From NCBI GenBank assembly GCA_963682055.1, contig OY821741.1:18095211-18159210 (forward strand): a stretch of DNA of 64,000 nt. Reading direction: 5' to 3'. The position numbers were made by a program, and so were the translations under genes. Of the stretch, positions 40,941-54,371 are shown one piece after another (position 1 is the stretch's first letter; each line of letters starts with the position of its first letter). The stretch comes from Primula veris. Lineage: Eukaryota; Streptophyta; Magnoliopsida; Ericales; Primulaceae. Below the pieces are notes generated by a model. The model did not search any database. It worked only from the letters and a program-made list of their open reading frames with translations, and was not told the origin of the DNA.

Positions 40941-43900
40941 TATCCAAGTTTTATTGACCAAACCTTTGCCTACTCTCAATAATATTTATCAAATGGTAGT
41001 ACAAGAAGAAAAGTAATAGAATGTATCTACCCATTCAGTTTTTTTTTTGATATGACCAATTTTACAGAATTGATTGTACAAATCACACTAGGGACAAATG
41101 CTATAAGCTCCATGGATATTCTAATGGCTGGAAATCAAAACCTAGACCACCTTACCCAAAACCACAAGCTCATCAAGCATTTCTGGATGGTTTTATTCCA
41201 CATGATTCTGGGTCAACTGGTATGAGAGGTGATTATATGGGTTCTTTTTCTCAGTATAATGGGGGTAATCTTGGTCAGAATGATCTACAAAATATAGGTT
41301 TTATGGGTTCTTCTTAATATAATAGAGCTAATTTTGGTCAAAATGGTATACAAAATATGGGGTCTAAACTTTCTCAACAAGGTTCTTCATTTTATAATGG
41401 AATGGGGATTTTTCTACACCACTAACTGGTATTGCTCCCGGTTATAATTGTTCTACTGGTATGAATAATGGTTCTGCAAATGGTAACTCTACAATGCAAT
41501 CTCACACACATATAACTTCTAAACCACCTATGGGTTCCTCTACTAGTTTCTCTAACCTCTCATATACTAGCATGTCAGGTATAACTCTTTCTTAGAACCA
41601 TTATTTTAATTCTAATACCAATATTCATACTCATTGGATCATAGACACATGTGCTAGTGAGCATATGATTAATTATGTTCACTATTTTAGTACCATTACT
41701 CATACACTATCTTCTAATGTCAACCTATCAAATGGACAACAAGCTCAAGTCACTCATGTTCTGTAACTTTTTCAACATGATTAACTCTTCTTAATGTTCT
41801 TTGTGTACCCACTTTTGGCTTTAACCTAATTTATGCTTGCAAATTATCACAACATTCTTCTTGTTCACTCACATTTACACCCACTAAATGCATTATACAG
41901 GACCTGGTCTCTATGCAGATGAAAACAAGGCCTTTATTTTCTTACTCATCCTACTGTTTGTATTTCCAATTCTACTAAGCAAGATATTTGGCAATATAGA
42001 CTTGGCCATCCTTCTTTTGTTGTATTAAATAGTCTTAAACATTTCATTTCATCTTTACTTGTACCTAAAGCAAAATCTCCCTATGATATATGTCAATATG
42101 TAAAGCGTCATAAGAATCCCTTTTCTTTAAGTACTTCTACTTCTTTATTACCTTTTTATTTAATTCATTGTGACCTGTGGGGCCCTTATGCTACTCCCAT
42201 ACTTGAAGGATTTCAATCTTCTCTTACTATTGTTGATGATTTCACTAAATGTACATGGATTTTTCTTCTTAAATTCAAGTCTGATGTAGCTATTATAAAA
42301 CCAAATTTCTATAATCTCATTCTTAATCAATTCAATATTTTCATTACAACTCCTAGAAGTGATAATGGACATGAGTTCAATATTATTTATTTTTATGATA
42401 AATATGGTATAATTCATCAAACTAGATGTGTTGAAACCCCAAAATAAAATGGTGTAGTTGAAAGAAAACACCAACATCTTTTTAATATGACAAGAGCTTT
42501 TCTTTTTCAGTCTAATCTTCCCCTTTATTTTTGGGAAGATTGTATCCATAGTGCAACCTATATTATTAACAGGTTGCCCTCTCTTTCTCTTCAAAATAAA
42601 TCTCTTTATTAATTACTTTATGGAAATATTCCTACTTATGATCACTTAAAGGTTATAGGGTGTCTTTGTTATTCTAGTACCTTTTAAAGAAACAGAACAA
42701 AATTCTACCACAGGGCTAAGAAATGTATTCTTTTTGGCTATGGTACCAATACTAAAGGGTACAAACTTCTTGACTTAGAGTCAAATACTGTTTTTCTTTC
42801 TACAGATGTCACTTTCTGTGAGGACATTTTTCCATTTAAAACGAATACTCCTACTCATAATGATTCCCCTAATACTCTTACTGGTAATGCTTCTCCTATT
42901 ACTCCTCCAGTTCAACATACCTCATCCAGAACAATCAAACTACCTTCTTATTTTAAAGATTTTCACTGCTCTACCACTACTTATAATTCTATTTCTAATA
43001 ATTTATATCCTCTTTCTAATTACATGTCATATAATAATCTTAGCTCTAATCATAAAGTTTTTTCTATGGCAATTTCTACTTTCCATGAGCCCACTTCTTT
43101 CAAAGAAGATAGTATGAACCCTTTATGGAAAGAGGCTCTGGTGGAAATGGTAAAGGCAATAGAAGACAACAAAACATGGACTCTCACTACTTTTTCTTTT
43201 AACAAGAAGTCAATAGGTTGCAAATGGGTTTTTAGAGTCAAACATAAATCAGATAGTTCTATAGACAGATATAAGGCAAGATTAGTAGCTAAGGGTTATA
43301 ATCAACTGGAAAGTATTGATTATGAAGCTACTTATTTACCAGTGGCTAAAATGACAACTATGAGATGATATAGCTGCTATTAAAAATTGGAATTTAGTAC
43401 AATTAGATGTCAACAATGATTTTTTTCATGGAGATCTACATGAAGAAGTTTACATGTTGCCCCCATCAGGATTTTTTCAAAATGATTCTACTCTGTTTTG
43501 TAAGCTTAACAAATCCATATATGGTTTCAAACAAGCCGCTAGGCAATGGTTCTTCAAGCTAAGTACTACTCTACTTAATATTGGTTTCAAAAATTCTACT
43601 TCAGATCATTCACTGTTTACATTACACTGGTTCTACCTATATGACTTTATTGGTATATGTAGATGATATTATCATTGGACATAATGATAATGATTTAATT
43701 CAATCAATTAAACTATCCTTGAATGATCAGTTTCATCTTAAGGATTTGGGTAGGTTAAAGTATTTTCTTGGTTTAAAGATAGCTAGATCTCACAAGTGAA
43801 TACATTTATATCAACGAAAATATACTCTTGAAGTACTTGAAGAAGCTGGTTATTTGGGCTCTAAACCAGTACCTTTCCCAATGGATTCTAAGGAAAAATT

Positions 43901-44574
43901 AAAAATAATTGATGGTGATTTATTATCTAATGGTGATGCCTCTTATAGAAAATTAATTGGTAGATTGTTGTATCACACAATTACCAAACCTTATATTAGC
44001 AATGTTGTGCATGTTTTAAGTCAATTTCTTTCAGCTCCTTGTGTTAATAATATGACTGCTGCTGTTAGAATTTTGAAATACTTGAAAAATAATCATTCAC
44101 AAGGCTTGTTCTTCCCTATTTATTCTTCTCTGCAATTAAAGGCCTATTGTGACTCTGATTGGGAAGCTTTCCCTAACTCTAGAAGATCAATTACTGCTTT
44201 TTGTGTATATTTGGGTGATAGTCTTAACTCTTAAAAGTGAAAAAAGCAACATATTGTCTCCAGAAGCTCGGTAGAAGCAGAATACATGGCCATGACTTAT
44301 TCAATTTGTGAGCTTGTTTGGTTACAACAATTACTATTGGATTTTGATGTTTCTTCTAGTGGTGCTATTCCTTTGTTTTCTGATAGCTGCCATTGCCCTA
44401 TGTTTGAATCCAGTCAACCAAGAATGATCTAAACACAATGAAGTGGACCGTCATTTTATCAAAGATAAGATTCAAGATTCTTTTATTCATCCTCTACAGG
44501 TGTCTGCCTCTCACCAGCTAGCTAACATTTTTACAAAACCTCTTGAAGAAGCTCAATTTTGGCCAAGATGGGTG
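40941..44574 (+). pseudogene. pol remnant of the outer Copia
   Basis: Fragments in order are protease (HWIIDTCASEHMI at about 41633, the active-site Gly changed to Cys), GAG-pre-integrase (IWQYRLGHPSF, about 41980), integrase ([30 protein letters not shown]; 42160-42500), reverse transcriptase (WVFRVKHKSDSSIDRYKARL, 43205-43290; VYVDDIIIGHNDND, about 43650) and RNase H (AYCDSDWEAFPNSRRSITAF, 44140-44200; SVEAEYMAMTYSICELVWL, about 44265). Multiple stops and frameshifts separate them. The minus-strand 144-codon frame at 42160-42594 is a shadow of integrase. Confidence 0.92.
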
Positions 44575-44608
44575 TTCTGAATATCCACGTTTAATCTTGA
44601 GAGAGGGT

Positions 44609-44832
44609 TGTTATGATATATGTTTTATAATGTATTAGATTTGTTACTTTCTACTTATGTTGTACTAATTAGAAGTTAGTTAGCATAAGTGAAAGACTAT
44701 TCTTGTAATATGTTTTGGCTGCTTATATAAAGCCACCTGTAATTCTGATATTCGATAACAAAATAATAAAAACCGTTATTACTTTTTATCTCTCTCTCTC
44801 CAGATTTATGAGCTAAATTAGCTCTTTCTACA
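44609..44832 (+). repeat. 3' LTR of the outer Copia (224 bp)
   Basis: TGTTATGATATATG...GCTCTTTCTACA, preceded by the purine tract GAGAGAGGGT and followed by AGAGT. Confidence 0.93.
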
Positions 44833-44837
44833 AGAGT

Positions 44838-45432
44838 TGTTTCTGTTAATACGAGACAAAATGCAGTAGACTAGTAAGAAAATATGCAAATTTTCCCCAA
44901 ATACACTAGCTAGTTATGAAATAAAATGCAAACTTATTTCAAAACTCAATTATCACACTTGAATTTCTAGCCTTTTCCGACCAAAACTAAAAAACAAACT
45001 CATTTGTTCTTTCATTAAATCAGTTTCCTTTAATATTAGTTTTTTCATTCACTGATTACGGATTAGGCTCTCAACTGTAGATGGGCGTTAAATATTTGTT
45101 GTTAATAAATTTCACTCCATATTGTGTCGCTACAAAGTGTATTGTCACATGTGTTATGATTTTAAATTAGAGGCAGTCATGCTGCTATAGTTTTAGGCCA
45201 TATCTAATTATTGTATTTTGTCTACCTCTTTAATTTCATTTCCAAAATAGATGCATCATAATATTGAGTATTTTGTCTACCTCTCTCCTGAATTCTAAGG
45301 CCAAATCTGGTGCTAAATCTACCACAATATGAGGAGTTCCTGCACAACATAAATAACACACAAACTATAATATTGCAAGTGACTAGCTTAAGCTAATTAT
45401 TCTATCAAACATTAGAGTGTTTATTTATATAT
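44838..45432. other. Gene-free spacer
   Basis: A+T-rich, no recognised feature. It ends in the TATAT target duplication of the next element. Confidence 0.6.
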
Positions 45433-45647
45433 TGTTGTAGTATATTATTGGACTATTGAGCTTGTACTTTATGGGCCCAAGTGGGCTTATAACCCTACCC
45501 CTCTATCTATATAAAGAGGGTTAGGGGTCTTGTATTTTATATTCATTCATATACATTCTGATTAATAAAGTCTCTCTTATTATTGTCTCTCATACCTCTC
45601 TCTATATCTATACATATATCTATAACGAGCTAATATGTCACACAACA
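45433..45647 (+). repeat. 5' LTR of the third Copia
   Basis: TGTTGTAGTATATTATTGGA...ATGTCACACAACA. It contains a TATATAAAGAGG TATA box at about 45510. Confidence 0.92.
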
Positions 45648-46279
45648 CGTTATCGGCACTTTGCTCGTGGAGAATAGGATATACGCTCGTGGATATTGGA
45701 GATTTTTGGTAAACGCATGAATATTGAGTATTTATAAACCTTGAGGTTTATCCGGATTTTTTAGGGTTTTGCTATATCGACCTTCACCAACATACCGTAC
45801 GTAAGGTACCGAATTCAAAACTTAATTTATTCCATATATGTGATCGTACGTATTATTTTATGGATAAATAAAGCATGATAAATTATTCCTTATTGTCTAA
45901 CATGATCTATCTTGCATGAATTAATCCATGTTAATACACAAATGGACCGTGTGGATAGAAACAGTCTAGTAAATTGTTTGTATGTAAAACGAAATACACC
46001 AACATATGATTATGACTTGCCAGATTATTTTTTTTTCTGAAAAGATGATGTTTAATAATATTACCATCTCTGAAATATTCTATTACGGAAAATCATGTGA
46101 ATTTTTTTATTGATTATGAAACTTGCATGTTAAAACTACCATGTATAGAATTATTAATATGGCGATAAACATAGATAATTGATTGATATCTTGTTAGCAT
46201 AATCATATCTTTTTGATATTATCATATATATAAATATCACATATGCCAGTAAATTATTGGATTAGATCTAATTGATAAT

Positions 46280-46400
46280 CTTAAATTAATTTGATTTGAT
46301 ATGTTAGAATCTTTATGGATTGATTGATAATATTAAATTGATTTGATTTGATATGTTAGAATCTTTATGGATTGATTGATAATCTTAAATTAATTTGTTT
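46280..46400. repeat. Tandem repeat, about 52-54 bp, two copies
   Basis: TTGATTTGATATGTTAGAAT followed by CTTTATGGATTGATTGATAA occurs twice in succession at 46291 and 46343. Confidence 0.85.
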
Positions 46401-46599
46401 ATAACATCAAATCTTCTGCATGATTAGATATATCCTAAAATATATTTACTGCCTGTTTATATATATATGTGGTTAATCTAGATATATATTGTCTATATTG
46501 TTACTATTATTGCCATATATAAAAAAAGCGAAAATCGTATATATTCACATTTAAGTTGGAAAAATTATGAATCTTTCCCAAATAGGCTCACCTATTTGG

Positions 46600-49500
46600 A
46601 TACGATGTCTAGGAAAGATAAAGGCGGAAGTCGTTCTCCTAATGAGGTCGGTTTTTAAGAGGCATTCGTGCCCACCCCCCTCACCGTCTTTCCTGGTCGT
46701 GTTCAAATAGAGCTACCGAAAGGGGTTGACTAAATAATAATTTCCCCGAGTGTGTTTATATAGTGATGTATGTTTCGCTGAATTAGTGTTTCAGTATCGA
46801 CCCGTCGTTCGATCAATGAGAACCGATTCACATGAAAAGCAAAACTAATGTTTTCAAACCTGTCGTTTCGAAAAAAAAGTTTGTGCTTGTGCAAACCATA
46901 AAAATATAAACCAGTCGTTTTATATGATAAATAATCCAGAACTCCCAACACATATTGGATGCCATCTATGATGAGAAAAATCGTAAAACATACTTGCGAA
47001 ATGACTGTTTAAATGTTGATTTTAATCCGTCACCACATGTTACTCACCCTGATGTGTGAAAATGTGATGCCCCATTTTTTTTGGATGCCATCTTTGATGA
47101 GTAAAACACAAATTTGTTGTTACCATCAGGATGAATGCTAAGGTGTTGATTTTATTCCGCCGCCACATTTGAGACGTGATGACGTCTATGGTGAACAAAT
47201 GTCTGAAATTGACATATTGGAGCAATCCTTCACCAAAATACTAGCTTGGAAATTGCATTCCATAAGCAGTATCGTGAATTTATATTCACCATGTTCCTTT
47301 ATCGCACATCTGTTATTGAATAAGAAAATTACCCAGGTGAGTAGTTTTAATCCTATTGGGTCAATGGCGAATTGTTTGCCTGATATTAATGCTCTTCGTG
47401 TATATTTTTTTTTCCACGAATCGAGAACCGAGACAAGTGTTATTTGTCTCGAACTGTCATGATCCTGATGAATCGCCTAGCCAAGCGAGATTTTAGACAA
47501 TCGTCAAAATCGAAAACTTGTGGCTGCAAGATAGTAATTGAAAGGAACAATATGACCCGTTGTCACAAAGCAAGAGATAATGCTCAATGAGGCAACTCTA
47601 TGCTATAAAGACAAAGGTCATGCACGGTTACTCCTTAAATAGTTCACAACTATTATAAATGTGAAAAAACCGATGCTAATGTGGTTAAAGCTAACTGAAA
47701 GGAAACTCTTGAGACCCCCGATTTTGTGGCTCAAATGAGTTTGATATCTTTCTTTATTGATTTTGATAAATCATTGAGCCATTTTTTCACTCATCTGGAG
47801 TATGTTTTCCATTTGGATTATGATTTTTCCATTTGGACATACTTTTGGATTATGGTTTGTCTGTTTACGAAATTTCTTGAAATAATTTAAAGTGTTTTGA
47901 GCAAATTCCTTTGACAAATGTGACTAAACTTTAAATTATGAAATTTTAGGCAATACTTGTGGGGTAGTTGATTTTTTTGGAAATAGTGGGTAACAGTGTA
48001 CCACATAATTTCACCAACTATTTGCCTAAAAGAGTACTCAGTGACAACGATTCTGGACCTGTCGTTCCAAATCAAAATCTTTGGTAAAACCACATTGATT
48101 TGTCAAATATGAGGTCTTATACTCATGTAGGTCCTGCCGTAGCTTGTTGAGTTATAAAATATTCGAGAAAACCAGTGTTATCTGGTAATAGCTCATGAAA
48201 GAATTAAAATTTCTTTACATAGCCTCCATTCAATACGACCAAAAGCGTATTTTAGAGGAGTTGAAATGTCTTTCAAGTGGTTGCTACCATATTCTTTAAA
48301 GCATTTAAAGTTAACTTATCATTTCGCCTGTCGTCGAAATGATAAATGATTTAGATGTTAAGACATGATTGTCTATACTATCATTCGCCTGTCGTCGATT
48401 GATAAGAGCATTTTGATAATGTGGCATTGACCGGATGAGATATTCCCGGGTCAAAAGATGATGCTTGATTTATAATCGCATCGCATTTGGATTCTCTCTG
48501 AGAATATATTTCACGTTTAATCCGAAATTCATGCCATTAATGCTAGCTTTGAAAGACTAGTATGTGTAAAGATCACGAAATGGACTCGTAGAATTCTTGT
48601 AAAGAATTGAAGGAGTTATTGTGGACTTATCCAACCATAAGACGGACCAAAAATATAAATGGTTATGGTTGATGCATCGACAATAAGGTCACATGATTAT
48701 TGTTGTCCACAGAAATGCAGCATTTCCCAAACTTTTAGCCCTATCATTAAATTGATGGCTCATGATCCGGATTATCCTGAAAAGTCTAGTCGACTTGATA
48801 ATTCCGAAGAGTAAGAATCGAAATTTCGATTTGAATTACTTGAGTTTTGAAATTAAAATTGAACATCCTGTCGATTATGTTCAGACCCAAATGGACTCAT
48901 GGAAAGTTTGATGATGCGACTGCAAATGATTGCACGCATTTCTTGGTCTTGCACACCAAGATTTATATTTCCGTGTGGGGTTATGCTATTTTGCTGCATT
49001 GGTCCGTCATGAGGCCCATAGACACTCAAACACCATATGCGTACCAGCTGGTTACTGGTTATGAGCCAGAAGTCTCATATTAACGCGTGTTTGGAGTGCT
49101 TAATTAATATTTTGATTGAGCCGCTATAGCGTTCAAAATATGGACCTCTGAAGGGGACATAAGTCGATTATGAATCTCATACCTATCATTTGATAGAGTA
49201 ACCTTGGCAAACGATCTCTTTACCGCATGATATGCGAAAGTGACATCGCTAAGACTATTCTCCCCGTCGTTAGGGGGAGATTTGCACGTTACCATTGATA
49301 AGAAACGACGTGAAGTAACGTGGCATAACCCACTCAGTCTTAGCTTGATCCCCAAAACTGCACTTAGTGATAAGTAAGTGCATAGACTCTCTCAAGTCTA
49401 ACTAAATGCCAGACGCATTTAATGACTTTATGAGATGTCACGAGAACATTTATACCTGCTGCAAAATGCTTGCAAGGATAGACGTCCCTGTCGGACGCCG

Positions 49501-51200
49501 TGTTCCTGTCGTAACACGTTGCTTTGGCCGAACCCGCCAAGCAAAGGACGATGTCGTCGGCCATCAGTCTGTCGTCCTTCTCAAGATATGAGGAAGTTGA
49601 CAGGTTCTTAATTCGTTCAGCCCCAGAGGTGGTGAACTGAAACTCGTTTGTCGCACGAGATTATAAAGGATCAAGGAGATGTGTAATTTCCTCCTCATCC
49701 TAAGAATCTTGAAATATCTGTCGATCATGATATCTTAGACGATATTGAAGCGAAACGGGACTGTCATTGATTACTTGTTCATATATTCGGTGACGACTGA
49801 TAATATGAACAAATTATTACAGGGAACCATGTACCGTTGCCTGAAGTCAACGGAGAATAGACTGTACTAATGGAAACTTGCAATCCAAGTAGACTCCTTA
49901 GCGAAAGTGTGTTCGGATCTGTAGCTCCAACACCACCAATATTAAACGAGTTTGTTTATTTGGTTATTCGTAAGGAAGTGTGATGAGAATAATGAGATTG
50001 TAGAATGCTCGCCTAGTAGCGCAAGGCTTCTCTCACACCTTGGAATTGATTACGAGATGGTTGATTTCTTCGTAATGGACATTATAACAGTCCTCTACTT
50101 TATCAGTTTAGTAGTTTCCGGAAAACTGATTATGTAGCATGTGATTGTGGTCACGATTTTATCTCTATGGGAATTTAGACAAAGAGATATAGATGAAGGT
50201 TCCTGTGTGGCTTCATACGCTTTAATCAAGTAGTTCCTGACCACGGAACACGATCTCAATTAAATGAGACGTTCACTATATGGATTAATATAATCCGAGC
50301 GGATGTGGTATACCGCCTAAGTGAGTACTTGATTAGCTTGGGATACTTGAACAAGTATTATGCCCTTGGGTGTTTTATTACGCGATCCATTTTTTTTTTT
50401 GATTTGCCTTCGAGATGAAGGATCTTGGGAAGACACGGTAGTGACTCGGCCTGATGATCGAGTCCCGTAAAGATTGAATCTAAGTCCATGATTCAGAGTA
50501 CACCCAGAAGGTGTTATGACGTTTTAGTCATTATGATGCTAAGTCGTCAGATTCTCCAATGATCGTTCGATCACTAGACATTGATATAGACCCGGTCCGT
50601 CCCTAATGAGACGACAAAGAGATATTGAACCATGATGTTCATATCTAAGTACAATAAGCGTATCATTGTACTTGGTCTAATGTAATAGGACGAACATCTT
50701 GTCTGCTGTGAATGGTATAGCTCGGCACAGCATCGCGCTAACACGCTGCCATCGAAATGGCATAAAAGACATTTTCCCATTACCTTAAGGTAACTGTGGA
50801 TGAGGGCTTGTCTTATCCCATTTTGCGTCATCGAGTGTACCTACCCCCTTTGGTACTCGAATTAACGCAACCCTTTTTCGGTTATACCGATGCTGGTTAC
50901 TTATCAGACCCGCATAAGGGATATTCCTAACATGGTATGTCTTTGCCATTAGGAATAAGGCGATATCTTGGAGGTCTTGGAATGACTCCAAACGAATCAC
51001 TCCGATCTCGTGCTCTATGAGACGACTAGAGAGTATATATGGCTTCGAGCTAGTATTAGCCATATTTGAATTACATATGCTCTGTTTCACGATCCAAATA
51101 AAACACTTGTCATAGAAGACAACTTGTTGTTATCGATCAAGAGAGACATGACTACATTATGTTATTTAGCATTTTTCGCCGAAATAAATCTTCACATATG
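46600..51200 (+). pseudogene. gag-pol remnant of the third Copia
   Basis: Only scattered motifs survive, in plus-strand order. A possible gag start lies at 46604 (MSRKDKGGSRSP). An integrase C-terminal trace (AKVTSLRLFSPSLGGDLH) lies at about 49230-49290, and NLEISVDHD-type sequence at about 49706. Reverse transcriptase traces are FVRKCDENNEIV (about 49965), LGIDYEMVD (about 50040) and EMKDLGKTR (about 50413). All are interrupted by stops. Short frames on either strand in this interval are fragments or shadows. Confidence 0.75.
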
Positions 51201-51956
51201 AAGTTTAAGAGCATCCAGTTGAATGTCCGTTCTATTCCACGTTAGATTTTTTTGCATCCAGTCGTGTGCAAGTAAATGAGACATCCAGTCGAATGCTCGT
51301 ACTCTTTCTTGGAATATGAAATATTTGCACCCAGTCGTGTGCAAGTTAGGGGGAGCATCCACGTGAATGCTTATCGGACTAATTAATACTTAGTCGAAAT
51401 TCTTGCACCATGTTGTGTGCAAGTGAGGGGGAGCATCCAGTCGCATGCTGGTGTACTCTTTTTGTCCTTAGACCAAGGTTTTTTCTCACTGGGTTTTCCT
51501 TGGCAAGGTTTTTAGCGAACACGTTCCCATTATATCTCACTTAAGATTGCCGAAATTAGGGGGAGTATCCTGTTGTATACTTCTTACCACTGTGTACTCT
51601 TTTGTCATTCGACTAGAGGTTTTTCCCACTGGGTTTACTCTAGCAAGGTTTTGATGAGACACCTGTTTTGTGGTTGATTCCCTACTACTACCACTGTTGC
51701 ACTCTTTTTCCTTCGATCAGAGATTTTCCCATTGGGTTTGCTCCGGCAAGGTTTTGATGAGGCACACTGTTTTGTGGTTAGTTAATTACATAGAATTTCG
51801 GCCTATATCATTCGGCTACACAGTTTCTCCTAGGTACCGGTTTTGTCCCACACTGGGTTTTCCGTCCCTAAGGTTTTTATGTGTTTAGCATTGCGAATGA
51901 ACTCGACTCAGATCGACTGCATGAAGACGAAGAATTCAAGACGTCAAAAGGGGGAG
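51200..51956 (+). repeat. Repeated polypurine-tract and CACTGGGTTTT motifs before the 3' LTR
   Basis: GGGGGAGCATCC or GGGGGAGTATCC recurs at about 51352, 51427 and 51560. The real tract AAAAGGGGGAG lies at 51946. CATCCAGTCG(T/A) words alternate with them. A second motif, ACTGGGTTTNCT...GGCAAGGTTTT, recurs at about 51490, 51628, 51730 and 51852. The motifs are conserved in the minus-strand copies. Confidence 0.85.
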
Positions 51957-52171
51957 TGTTGTAGGATATTATTGGACTATTGGGCTTGCACTTTATGGGC
52001 CCAAGTGGGCTTATAACCCTAACCCTCTATCTATATAAAGAGGGTTAGGGGTCTTGTATTTTACATTCATTCATATACATTCTGATTAATAAAGACCCTG
52101 TTGTTGTCTCTCTCTATATTCTCTCTCTATATCTATATACATATATATGTGAGCTAATATGTCACATAACA
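51957..52171 (+). repeat. 3' LTR of the third Copia
   Basis: TGTTGTAGGATATTATTGGA...TGTCACATAACA, clearly homologous to the 5' copy and followed by TATAT. Confidence 0.92.
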
Positions 52172-52176
52172 TATAT

Positions 52177-52752
52177 ATATTAATTAAAAGTGTGTGCTGC
52201 CCACTATTTTCATTGATTTTTGAGTTTAAATTGATTCTCTGACCTTATTACAACAAAATGGAAAACATAGTAGTGAAAGATACATAAAACAGAACTTCTA
52301 GGGGCTGAGAGAAAAAACTGAGAACTACAAGTCCCAGCAAACTATTTGACTATATTACTTAAATAATTTATTCTTCTTCTGGATACTTCTCACCGTTTGG
52401 CTCATAAAACAGATCTAAATATCCATTTCAATGGAGAAGAGAGAGAAAAATTCTACCAAAGTTTAGTAGTAATTTATGGCGCTATGGACGATCTAAGCAC
52501 TGGGAATCACGGATGGATCAACCAATTCTCTGTAACAGGTAATTCCTCTCTTTTCAACCAATATATTTAGCTTATTCAAAAAAGAACTTATAAACTTAGA
52601 AGGGCTAAATCTCTAGGGATAATACTTAAGTGCTAACTACCGTAGTCACCACAATCATATGGATCATAGTAGTTATTAATAGACCTGATCTTGCTTCTTG
52701 TACTATACCCGTGTGTTTTGGTTTTTTTCTCTTCTCTAGGTAATATAACCTT
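52177..52752. other. Gene-free spacer
   Basis: No gene recognised. It may include the 3' remainder of the ORF1 remnant, but I see no reverse transcriptase motif. Confidence 0.5.
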
Positions 52753-54371
52753 TCATTTAGCATTTTTTATGTTTTTTTTTTCTTTTTCATCAACATATGT
52801 TTCCCAGTTGGAAGAATAGATATCCACAGTTAATTCGCCTTCCTTATGATTTATATAATTATGAATGTTATTCGTATTAGTCAAATATTCCCCAAACTCA
52901 CTGTTATTTGCCTCATCTAGATTGCTTTCATTGGATTTACTTATTGCATTCCCAACATTAGAACTTTCTGTTGACACTAGAGTACCAAATTCTCTTTTCA
53001 AATGTATGAGTTCATGCGTAGTTGGTTTCGAATTCTTATATTAAGAGGAACTATTTGCGTACTTATTTGTTCAGAATTTGGTGCTATCTTAAGTACTGAT
53101 AGTTGATATGTCTTAAGCTCATTATGTATCAAACCTTCTTCATCCTCAAATACGACTAAACTGGATAGAGGCTCTTTGGTACTGACACTTACTTGTCCTT
53201 TTTCCATTTTTTCTTTTTTAAATAGTTTATCTGCTTGTATCTCATTATCTGCTATTTCCTGTATATCTTATAATACTGCAAAAGAATTTGAAGTTTTTAC
53301 ACCCAAACCCTCTTTTGTATAAACATCATCTTGTCTCCCAGAGTAATATATTCCCCCTTCTACATCTATAGGAATGGTTTATTTTTCCTTATCTGTCATA
53401 CCATTGTTGTGCTCCATGTTGAGCCTTTATTTATCATCTTCTGGTCTTGTTTTTGCTATCTTTTGCTTGTTTATCCATTTTTCCACTATCACAGTAGCTT
53501 TCCTTTTGGCTTATGCTCTTTTGGCCTGTATATTTCCTTTTTGATTATACATCTTGTGAGTCTTATGAACCACTTTTTCTTTGTTGTATTTCTCATTTTC
53601 TTTGCTATGCTTTTTATCAAACAGTTTGCACTCATTATTACTATGTCCAACTTTATTGTAGGTATAACAATACTTTGGGAGCAATCTTGCCAAAAACCCT
53701 CTTGTTCTCGTTCTTCTCCATAGCCGATTTAAACTCTATGAGTAAGTTCCCTTTTTAAGTCGATTTGAATGCAAATTCTTGCTAAATTAGGTCTAGTTAA
53801 GCTGTTAGTAGCTTTATCCACCTTAAGTGGGATGCCAAAACCCCTAGCTATTACAAAGATGCTAGATTTATTATATAGGTGTATTGGTAACTTATCAAAG
53901 ATGATCCAAATAGGGGTTATAGATGGTTTATAACCAGGTTTGAAATTGTAAGTCCGTTTGAATACCCTCATATAAAAACCTAGAACAACCCACTTTTCCC
54001 TTAACCAAATTCTAAAATAGTCTTCTTCATGGTAAAACCTGAGAAGTACATGCTTATGATGAATGTAACCCATTTTATAATCCTCTTTTAACCCCAATGA
54101 AGATAAGAATTTCTTAATATCCTCTAAATCTGGCTTTCCATGGGTGAATTTGCCAATCAAAGTGTACTTAAAAGGCTCTGATAATGCATTTATCTCTTGA
54201 AGTGTGAATCTTATTGAACCTTCTCATTTATATTCTTTGATCTCTTTTATTGGATTGCAGGGTGTTTTTTGATTGATTATAATTTCAGCGATGGATTTGA
54301 TGCTTTAATGTTGCTTCTCCAGCAATTGGGGATCTAAAGATGTGTTCTTTTTTGATGTATTTTGCTCCATG
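52753..54371 (-). pseudogene. LINE-type ORF1 remnant (DUF4283 plus zinc-knuckle region)
   Basis: Read on minus from an ATG at 54371 (MEQNTSKKNTSLDPQ), with an early stop. The recognisable domain is at 54160-53729 (GKFTHGKPDLEDIKKFLSSL, GYIHHKHVLLRFYHEEDY, IWIIFDKLPIHLYNKSSIFV, RPNLARICIQIDL). This is the DUF4283 pattern of plant LINE ORF1 proteins, which bind element RNA. A degenerate CCHC-like knuckle follows (CYTYNKVGHSNNEC, about 53668; second Cys replaced by Tyr), then acidic Asn/Ser-rich frames to 52753. Stops and frameshifts interrupt it. No endonuclease or reverse transcriptase follows, so it is an ORF1-only fragment. Confidence 0.78.

Larger units (their letters stand above)
30177..44837 (+). 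mobile_element. Outer Copia element, 5' LTR split by a nested insertion
   Basis: The 3' LTR (44609-44832) matches two separated pieces, 30182-30281 and 39986-40111, which together form the 5' LTR interrupted by the 9.7 kb inner element. A TGGTATCA primer-binding site follows at 40112. A purine tract (GAGAGAGGGT) precedes the 3' LTR. AGAGT flanks both sides (30177-30181 and 44833-44837). The first bases of the left LTR (TGT) appear lost, so that boundary is slightly uncertain. The element body reads left to right and is heavily mutated. Confidence 0.9.
45433..52171 (+). mobile_element. Third Copia element, both LTRs present, coding region decayed (6,739 bp)
   Basis: LTRs of 215 bp lie at 45433-45647 and 51957-52171. 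Both start TGTTGTAG and hold a TCTATATAAAGAGGGTTAGG promoter-like stretch. TATAT occurs on both sides, though low-complexity flanks weaken that evidence. A CGTTATCGGCAC-type primer-binding region follows the first LTR, and AAAAGGGGGAG precedes the second. Minus-strand copies of the same family appear at 56446-58858 and 60775-64000. Confidence 0.9.

Noticed and set aside
42160..42594. 144-codon minus-strand frame
   Set aside because: Antisense shadow of the outer Copia integrase, whose motifs read on plus.
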